From assembly GCF_050389775.1 (NCBI RefSeq), contig NZ_CP177146.1, forward strand, positions 202,390-266,389: DNA of 64,000 bases, read 5' to 3'. Origin of the DNA: Marinibacterium sp050389775 (GTDB lineage: Bacteria > Pseudomonadota > Alphaproteobacteria > Rhodobacterales > Rhodobacteraceae). The notes under the pieces are model-generated. The model did not search any database. It had not been told where the DNA came from and worked only from the letters and a program-made list of their open reading frames with translations. The number at the start of each line of letters is the position of its first letter. The first letter of the stretch is position 1. Positions 58,845 to 64,000 of the stretch are shown piece by piece. Made by a program: the position numbers and the translations under genes.

Positions 58845-60694
58845 TGGGCGGCCTCCTGGAGGCGCGGGCGCAGCGGGATCGCCCGGGCCGCGGTGTAATC
58901 GGCCCAGAGCCGGGCATAGAGTCCGTTGCGTGTCAGCAGATCCTGATGCTGGCCGGTTTCGACGACATGGCCGTCTTCCATGACGACGATGCGGTCGGCC
59001 GACATGATCGTATGCAGGCGATGGGCCACCACGATCAGTGTGCGCCCCCGCGACAGGGCGCTCAGCGCCTCCTGGATCGCGGCCTCGCTGTCGGGATCGG
59101 CAAAGGCCGTGGCCTCGTCAAGCACGATGACCGGCGCGTCCTTGAGGATCGCCCGGGCAATGGCCAGCCGCTGCCGCTCGCCCCCTGACAAGACGGCCCC
59201 GCTTTCGCCCAGGGGCGTGTCATAGCCCCGGGGCAGGGCGGTGATGAACCCATGGGCCCGGGCCTGTTCGGCCGCCGCGCGCACCTCGGCATCGCTGGCC
59301 GTTTCCCGGCCAAACCGGATGTTGTCGGCAATCGTGCCGGTGAACAGGAACGTGTCCTGGAACACCACGGCGATCTCGTCCATCAGCCGGGTCAGCCCGA
59401 TCTCGCGCAGGTCGACGCCGCCCATGGTCACCCGGCCCGACCGCGGATCGTAAAGCCGGGGCACAAGGGCGGCCAGCGTGCTCTTGCCCGATCCCGAGGG
59501 CCCGACCAGCGCCGTCACCTCGCCGTCGCGGGCGGTGAAACTGACCCCGTGCAGCACGTCATGGGTGCCATAGCCGAACCGCACGTTTTCGAAGGCCAGT
59601 CCATGATGGGGCAGGGCCATGTCGCGCCCGGTGTCGGGCTGCTCCGGCGTGTCCAGCACGTCGCCGATCAGGGTCGAGGCCATCGAGATATGGGCCATGT
59701 TGTGGAAGAGGTTGAACAATTTCAGCAAGGGCTGGCTGTAACCCGCGCCGAAGATGACAAAGAAGGCCAGCGTCGGCAGGTCCAGAGTGCCGGCCTGCAT
59801 CAGCAGCATCCCGACCGGCAGGATGACGCAGATATTGGCCGCGACCAGCGTGTAGAACATCGCTCCGGGCAGGATGAACCGGCGGCCGGCCTCGGTTTCG
59901 ACGGCGGTATAGGCTGCGACCGCGCGCACGGTTTCCGACAGGCTGCGGCCGGTGCGGTTGAACACCTTCACCACGGCCATGCCGGCCAGGTATTCGACCA
60001 TCGCCCCGTTCAGCCGCTCGGACAGCACCTGGTAACGCCCGGCCAGACCGGCGCTGCGGCGCAAGGCCGTAAGCATCAGGGCAAAGGCAATGGGGGTCAG
60101 CAGGATCGAGGCCAGGGCCATCCGCCAATCGATCACAAACAGCCAGCCGGTCACCAGCAGCCAGGCCGCGATGCCCGAGACGCCCTCGGGCAGGCCATGG
60201 GCCACCAGCAGTTCCAGCCGTTCCGGTTCGTCGACGATCAGCTTCTTGGCCCCGCCCGACCGGCGTCCCTGGAACCAGCCCATCGGCAGGCGGGCCAGGT
60301 GCCGGGCCAGGGCCAGCCGCAGGGCATGGATCAGGCGGAAGGCCGCGACATGGCTCAGGCTCATGGCCAGCCCCATCAGCGCATAGCTCAGCACGACCGA
60401 CACCAGCGCCACCAGCGCCTGGCCGGCAAAGAGCCCGGCCGTGGCCGTGCCGTCGATCAGCGCGACGACCAGCCGCCAGGCCACCCAATAGGGCACGAGG
60501 TCCAGCAGGACAGACCCCAGAGCCAGCAGCGACGACAGCGCCAGGATCCGCCGCGAGACCTGGCCATGGCGCAGCAACAGCTTGAGCCCGGCGAAGAAGT
60601 CGGGCCGGGGGTCATCGTCGGCGGGGGTGTCGCGGGGGGCTGACCCGTTGTGAAATCCGGGCGTCATGCCGTCCGGTCCGGCCGCAGCAGCCAT
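58841..60694 (-). CDS. ABC half-transporter, YbtP/IrtA-like
   Basis: This 617-residue protein has a membrane domain (about 50-330, with 'LDLVPYWVAWRLVVALIDG') and an ATPase with Walker A 'GPSGSGKST' near residue 401, LSGGERQR and 'VIVLDEATAFADPDS'. It is one half of a heterodimer with the overlapping downstream gene. The start at 60694 is supported by the GGAG of GAGGAAGGAG 6-9 bases away. A TetR-type palindrome lies 57 bp upstream of the start. Confidence 0.85.
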   Translation of the reverse strand: MAAAAGPDGMTPGFHNGSAPRDTPADDDPRPDFFAGLKLLLRHGQVSRRILALSSLLALGSVLLDLVPYWVAWRLVVALIDGTATAGLFAGQALVALVSVVLSYALMGLAMSLSHVAAFRLIHALRLALARHLARLPMGWFQGRRSGGAKKLIVDEPERLELLVAHGLPEGVSGIAAWLLVTGWLFVIDWRMALASILLTPIAFALMLTALRRSAGLAGRYQVLSERLNGAMVEYLAGMAVVKVFNRTGRSLSETVRAVAAYTAVETEAGRRFILPGAMFYTLVAANICVILPVGMLLMQAGTLDLPTLAFFVIFGAGYSQPLLKLFNLFHNMAHISMASTLIGDVLDTPEQPDTGRDMALPHHGLAFENVRFGYGTHDVLHGVSFTARDGEVTALVGPSGSGKSTLAALVPRLYDPRSGRVTMGGVDLREIGLTRLMDEIAVVFQDTFLFTGTIADNIRFGRETASDAEVRAAAEQARAHGFITALPRGYDTPLGESGAVLSGGERQRLAIARAILKDAPVIVLDEATAFADPDSEAAIQEALSALSRGRTLIVVAHRLHTIMSADRIVVMEDGHVVETGQHQDLLTRNGLYARLWADYTAARAIPLRPRLQEAAQ

Positions 60695-60750
60695 CGCCGG
60701 CTCCTTCCTCGTTCGGTGTCACTGACGCCGAAGGTAGGCCGTCCGTCCGT

Positions 60751-60775
60751 ATTTAGCAACACGGTGTTTCTAAAT
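60751..60775. promoter_or_regulatory. TetR-type operator upstream of ABC pair
   Basis: ATTTAGCAACAC-G-GTGTTTCTAAAT has 12-base arms with one mismatch. It sits 57 bp upstream of the ABC operon start, in an A/T-rich patch suitable for a promoter. The only TetR gene in the area, at 56294, lies at the other end of this operon. Confidence 0.7.
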
Positions 60776-60870
60776 GGCGCAGCGAAAATCCATCCGGGGG
60801 GTGCACAGGCCCCCGACGCCACCGGATCGGGGGGCATCGGGGCGCGTTGACCGGCCTTGCGGGGCCGGGG

Positions 60871-61854
60871 TCACTCCTTGGTGCTGGCCTGGTAAGCCTT
60901 TGGCGAGACGCCGAAATGGCGGCGGAAGGCGGTCGAGAAATTGGCCGGGTGCTGATAGCCCGTGAACAGCGCGGCGCGCTTCACGCTCCAGCCTTCGCGG
61001 CTCAGCCCGATCCGGGCGCGTTTCATCCGTGCGTTGCGCAGGTAGACGATGACCGGCTCGCCGAACCGGTCGCGGAACTTGACCTTCAGCCCCGACACGC
61101 TCATCCCGGCCTCGCGGGCCAGGTCCGACAGCGAATGATCACGCTCGGGATGGGTTTCGAGCAGCTCGCGCACCCGTTCCAGCCCGATGGCCGACCGATC
61201 CGGCCCCGACAAGTTGCGCCGCCGGTCCTCGTGGGCCGACACGGTGCGCGCCACCAGTTCAAGCGCCTGTCCCTCGAACATCAGCTTGCGCACCGTGCCG
61301 CACAGATGCGGGGTAAAGAGGTTTTCGGCCAGGGCCGCGACCTTGGGATCATAGCCAAGCCGCAGCGATTGGCTGTTGCGGGTCTGTCGCCATGTGTACT
61401 CACTGAGTTCCTCGTCGAATAACTGGTCCTGACGCAGCTGTATCAGGACGGACTTGCTCAGCTGCCCGGCGTGATATCGGCCGAGCGACTGGATATGATC
61501 CGAGAAGGAGAACATGGCGGTCTCGCCCCGGCCCAGCACATGTGCCTGGCCCTGGCCGGCGTGGAATTCCGACGAGGTGCCATCGAGCGAGACGACGAAA
61601 CAGACCGAGGTCGGGAAGATCACCGAATGTTCGCTGCTGCCCAGGGCCATGACATTGGCCGTGCTGACATGGATGCCGTCACGCAGCGACCCGGCCGAAA
61701 CCCGGCCGGCGAAAAGGCCCGGCGCGTGGTCGCCGACATCGGCCAAGGCGTAGCTGTGGCAGAACCGGTCCGATATGGCCGAGAATTCGGCCTCGGACAC
61801 GGTGTCGCCATAGCCCGGTTCCGGGCCGTCATCGCTGCTGTCGCCGCGGGTCAC
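60871..61854 (-). CDS. AraC-family regulator (YbtA/PchR-like context)
   Basis: This 327-residue protein ends in two AraC helix-turn-helix motifs ('HSLSDLAREAGMSVSGLKVKFRDRFGEPVIVYLRNARMKRARIGLSREGWSVKRAALFTGYQHPANFSTAFRRHFGVSPKAY', about 240-325) after a ~220-residue sensor domain. Regulators of this type bind ferric siderophore and activate siderophore genes, for example YbtA and PchR. Location between NRPS and ABC genes supports that role. An internal palindrome TCTTGCAAGA (61983-61992) lies in its upstream region, but its function is unknown. Confidence 0.85.
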   Translation of the reverse strand: MTRGDSSDDGPEPGYGDTVSEAEFSAISDRFCHSYALADVGDHAPGLFAGRVSAGSLRDGIHVSTANVMALGSSEHSVIFPTSVCFVVSLDGTSSEFHAGQGQAHVLGRGETAMFSFSDHIQSLGRYHAGQLSKSVLIQLRQDQLFDEELSEYTWRQTRNSQSLRLGYDPKVAALAENLFTPHLCGTVRKLMFEGQALELVARTVSAHEDRRRNLSGPDRSAIGLERVRELLETHPERDHSLSDLAREAGMSVSGLKVKFRDRFGEPVIVYLRNARMKRARIGLSREGWSVKRAALFTGYQHPANFSTAFRRHFGVSPKAYQASTKE

Positions 61855-62040
61855 CAGCGGCGCACCGGGCAGGGGCCGGCCGAACCGGCAGGGCGGGGGC
61901 CAAAGAGCGGGCCGATGAACGGATGGAATGGCAGCATTGACGACCCCAGTGCAACTTCTTCTCTAAACTGGGACATCCTGGCTCTTGCAAGAAGCTATCA
62001 TTGACTTTGCGTCACCGCAATATCCCGGCCATGCCGCCCG

Positions 62041-64000
62041 TCACACTTTGTCCGTCCGGCGCCGCTCTGCCCAAGAGCGCATCGCCCGGCGCCGCTGCGC
62101 GACGGTGTCGGCCCTTTGCGCCCTGTCATCTGGGGCGGCCGGGGGGGCATCGCCCAGCAGGCCGGCCTGTTGGGCCGCCGTGGGGCATTCAAAGATGCGC
62201 ACCGCCGAGATCCGCCGCCCGGCCGCATCCGACAGGCGGGCGGCCAGCCGGGTGGCCAGCAGCGAGCTGCCGCCGAGCGCAAAGAAGCTGGCCTCGGGGT
62301 CGGTCACGGCCGCGCCCAGCAGGTCCGACCAGATCGTCAGCACGCGGCGCTCGGCCTCGCTGCCGGGCCGTGTCGCCGGGGCCGGGCCGCTCGCCCGGGT
62401 GCGGGCCGTTTCGCGCAGGGCGGCGCGGTCGACCTTGCCGTTGCGGCTGAGGGGCAGCGCGTCGACCAGGTGCACCCGCGCGGGCACGAAGGCCCGGGGC
62501 AGCCGCCCGGCCAGCCAGTCGCGCAGCGTGCCCTCGTCCGGCGGCGTGCCCTGGGCGGTGGCAAAGCCGGCAAGCCAATCGCCCTGGGCCGGGTCCTTCA
62601 TCACCACCACGGCCACGCGGTCGACGCCCGGATGGGTGGCCAGCGTGGTTTCGATCTCGCCCAGTTCCAGCCGCAAGCCGTTCAGCTTGACCTGGCTGTC
62701 GTCGCGGCCGAGGAATTCGATCCAGCCCTCGTCCGTCCAGCGCGCCCAGTCGCCCGACCGGTAGAGCCGTTCACCGCTGCGCGGATGGGTCACGAAGCTG
62801 GCTGCCGTGCGATCGGCATCGCGCCAATACCCCCGGGCAAGCCCCTGGCCGCCCACGTAGATTTCGCCGGCCACGCCGGTCGGGCGCGGGTTGAGCGCAT
62901 GGTCGAGGATATGCACGCCATGGCCCGGCAAGGGCCGGCCATAGGGAATGCTGGGCCAGCCGTCGGGGATGTCACGCACCGGGTGATCGACCTGCCAGAT
63001 CGCGCCTTCGGTCGGCCCGCCCATCGACACCAGGTTGCAATCCGGCGCAGCGGCGCGCAGCCGGCGGCACAGCGGCACCGGCAGCCAGTCGCCGGACAGG
63101 AAGACATGGTCCAGCCGGCCCAGCTCAGCCACGGCGCCGTGGCTGTCCAGGTGATCGACGTAAAGGCCCAGCAGCGCCGGCACGCTGTTCCAGACGGTCA
63201 CGCCGTGGCGGGCGATCAGCCGGCGCCACAGGGCGGGATCGGGGGCGCCGTCACCCTCGGGGATGACCAGGGTGCCCCCGGCCGCCAGGGTGCCGAAGAC
63301 ATCGAAGACCGACAGGTCAAAGCTCAGCGACGAGATCATCAGGCAACGGTCATCGGGGCCCAGACCGTTGCGCCCGTTGACCCCGGTCAGGGTGGTCAGG
63401 GCGGCGCGGTGTTCGACCATCACGCCCTTGGGCGCGCCGGTCGAACCGGAGGTGAAGAGCACATAGGCCAGCCCCTCGGGCCGTCCGCGATCGGGGGCGG
63501 GGCTGTCCTGATGCGGGTGGGTGTCGTTGTTCGGATCTGGCAGGGCGGAGTTGCCCGGATGGGACAGAGCGGAATTGCCCGGGAAGGGTTGGGTGTCGTG
63601 CGGGTCTGGCTGGGTGGACTTGGCCGTGAAGGGCAGGGGGGCCTCATGCACATCCGGCGGGGTGTCTTCCAGCCCGATGGCCGTGACATCCCCGGGCAAT
63701 TCGGGCAGCCGGCCCGGATCAACCAGCGCGAAACGCGCCCGGCCCTGGCGCAGCAGTGCCGCGATGCGGGCGGCGGGCAGGGCGGGATCGACGGGCAGAT
63801 AGGCGGCCCCGGCCTTCAGCACCGCCAGCGCGGCGACGATCTGGCGCCAGCCGGGGGGCATGACGATGGCCACCAGTTCTTCGGTCGCCACGCCCCGGCC
63901 GATCAGGTCGCGGGCCAGCCGGTCGCTGGCCGCGTCGAGCCCGCCATAGCTGATCCGCCGGTCGCCCGAGATCACGGCGCATTGATCGGGCCGGGCCGCC
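62041..64000 (-). CDS. NRPS C-terminal part: adenylation and carrier domains (partial)
   Basis: The gene enters from the right edge and ends at 62041, giving about 650 visible residues. Adenylation motifs are in order: 'LFTSGSTGAPKGVMVEH' (A3), 'FDLSVFDVFGTLAAGG' (A4), 'SMGGPTEGAIW' (A5), 'GRPLPGHGVHILD', 'YRSGDWARW' (A7), 'GRDDSQVKLNGLRLELGEIE' (A8) and 'LPLSRNGKVDRAAL' (A10). A carrier domain with FFALGGSSLLATRL ends the protein; no thioesterase follows. By eye the pocket reads D-L-F-N-F-S-M-I-W, close to codes of cysteine-activating domains of yersiniabactin/pyochelin systems. Between A2 and A3 lies a ~45-residue Pro/Asp/His-rich insertion. Upstream domains are outside the window. Confidence 0.88.
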   Translation of the reverse strand, partial: AARPDQCAVISGDRRISYGGLDAASDRLARDLIGRGVATEELVAIVMPPGWRQIVAALAVLKAGAAYLPVDPALPAARIAALLRQGRARFALVDPGRLPELPGDVTAIGLEDTPPDVHEAPLPFTAKSTQPDPHDTQPFPGNSALSHPGNSALPDPNNDTHPHQDSPAPDRGRPEGLAYVLFTSGSTGAPKGVMVEHRAALTTLTGVNGRNGLGPDDRCLMISSLSFDLSVFDVFGTLAAGGTLVIPEGDGAPDPALWRRLIARHGVTVWNSVPALLGLYVDHLDSHGAVAELGRLDHVFLSGDWLPVPLCRRLRAAAPDCNLVSMGGPTEGAIWQVDHPVRDIPDGWPSIPYGRPLPGHGVHILDHALNPRPTGVAGEIYVGGQGLARGYWRDADRTAASFVTHPRSGERLYRSGDWARWTDEGWIEFLGRDDSQVKLNGLRLELGEIETTLATHPGVDRVAVVVMKDPAQGDWLAGFATAQGTPPDEGTLRDWLAGRLPRAFVPARVHLVDALPLSRNGKVDRAALRETARTRASGPAPATRPGSEAERRVLTIWSDLLGAAVTDPEASFFALGGSSLLATRLAARLSDAAGRRISAVRIFECPTAAQQAGLLGDAPPAAPDDRAQRADTVAQRRRAMRSWAERRRTDKV

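Noticed and set aside
1..64000. tRNA, rRNA or insertion sequences
   Set aside because: I looked for tRNA T-loop patterns, rRNA cores and transposase motifs on both strands and saw none that could be supported.

Overview
The window is about two thirds G+C, with long open frames on both strands, and carries a repABC replication/partition module (repA, repB, repC at 34691-31138, minus strand) with a countertranscript RNA signature and repeated parS-like palindromes. With its tripartite tricarboxylate (TTT) transporters, DUF1127 protein, AbrB-type permease and MmgE/PrpD protein, this points to an extrachromosomal replicon (megaplasmid or chromid) of an alphaproteobacterium, most likely a Rhodobacteraceae-type organism. 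No rRNA, tRNA, CRISPR array or intact insertion sequence is visible.

Layout. 1-1054: end of a BcsB-like secreted protein gene and an Hpt protein. 1400-4529: arsenic operon (ArsR-ArsC fusion, ArsJ-associated GAPDH, ArsJ). 4592-14830: a GAK-type locus (grasp, amphi-Trp, kinase): a leftward operon (PhoU-like/APH kinase, ATP-grasp, HprK-related kinase B, histidine phosphatase, metallophosphoesterase, amphi-Trp) divergent from a rightward one (CofD-like, CHAD, ParA), separated by a spacer with seven copies of an 8-bp repeat. 15000-29389: catabolic cluster with MmgE/PrpD, AbrB-like permease, beta-propeller, aminotransferase, SDR, two FadR-type GntR regulators, a full TTT transporter, Ldh-family dehydrogenase, LigJ and a 6PGDH-like dehydrogenase. 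29478-34900: replicon core with a patatin gene between parS-like sites. 35007-41363: IT-type membrane transporter and an RND efflux pair. 41400-45922: HutC-type regulator, LigI-like amidohydrolase and a second TTT transporter.

45983-54250 is an iron-uptake block: FecI-like sigma, FecR-like anti-sigma, FecBCDE-like ABC importer and a TonB-dependent receptor with an N-terminal signalling domain. 54251-56293 is an AT-richer segment with one orphan membrane protein. 56294-64000 looks like part of a thiazoline-type siderophore locus: TetR regulator, two YbtP/YbtQ-like ABC half-transporters, an AraC regulator and the C-terminal part of an NRPS whose adenylation pocket resembles cysteine-activating domains.

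The most interesting system is the GAK locus. Its families are known but their joint function is not. The CHAD protein, the PhoU-like domain, three phosphoryl-transfer families and a ParA ATPase together suggest a phosphate or polyphosphate body; this is inference. Non-coding signals of note are the antisense RNA of repC, four parS-like palindromes, a shared GntR operator, a 26-bp perfect palindrome, and short tandem repeats upstream of the GAK operons and of the TonB receptor.
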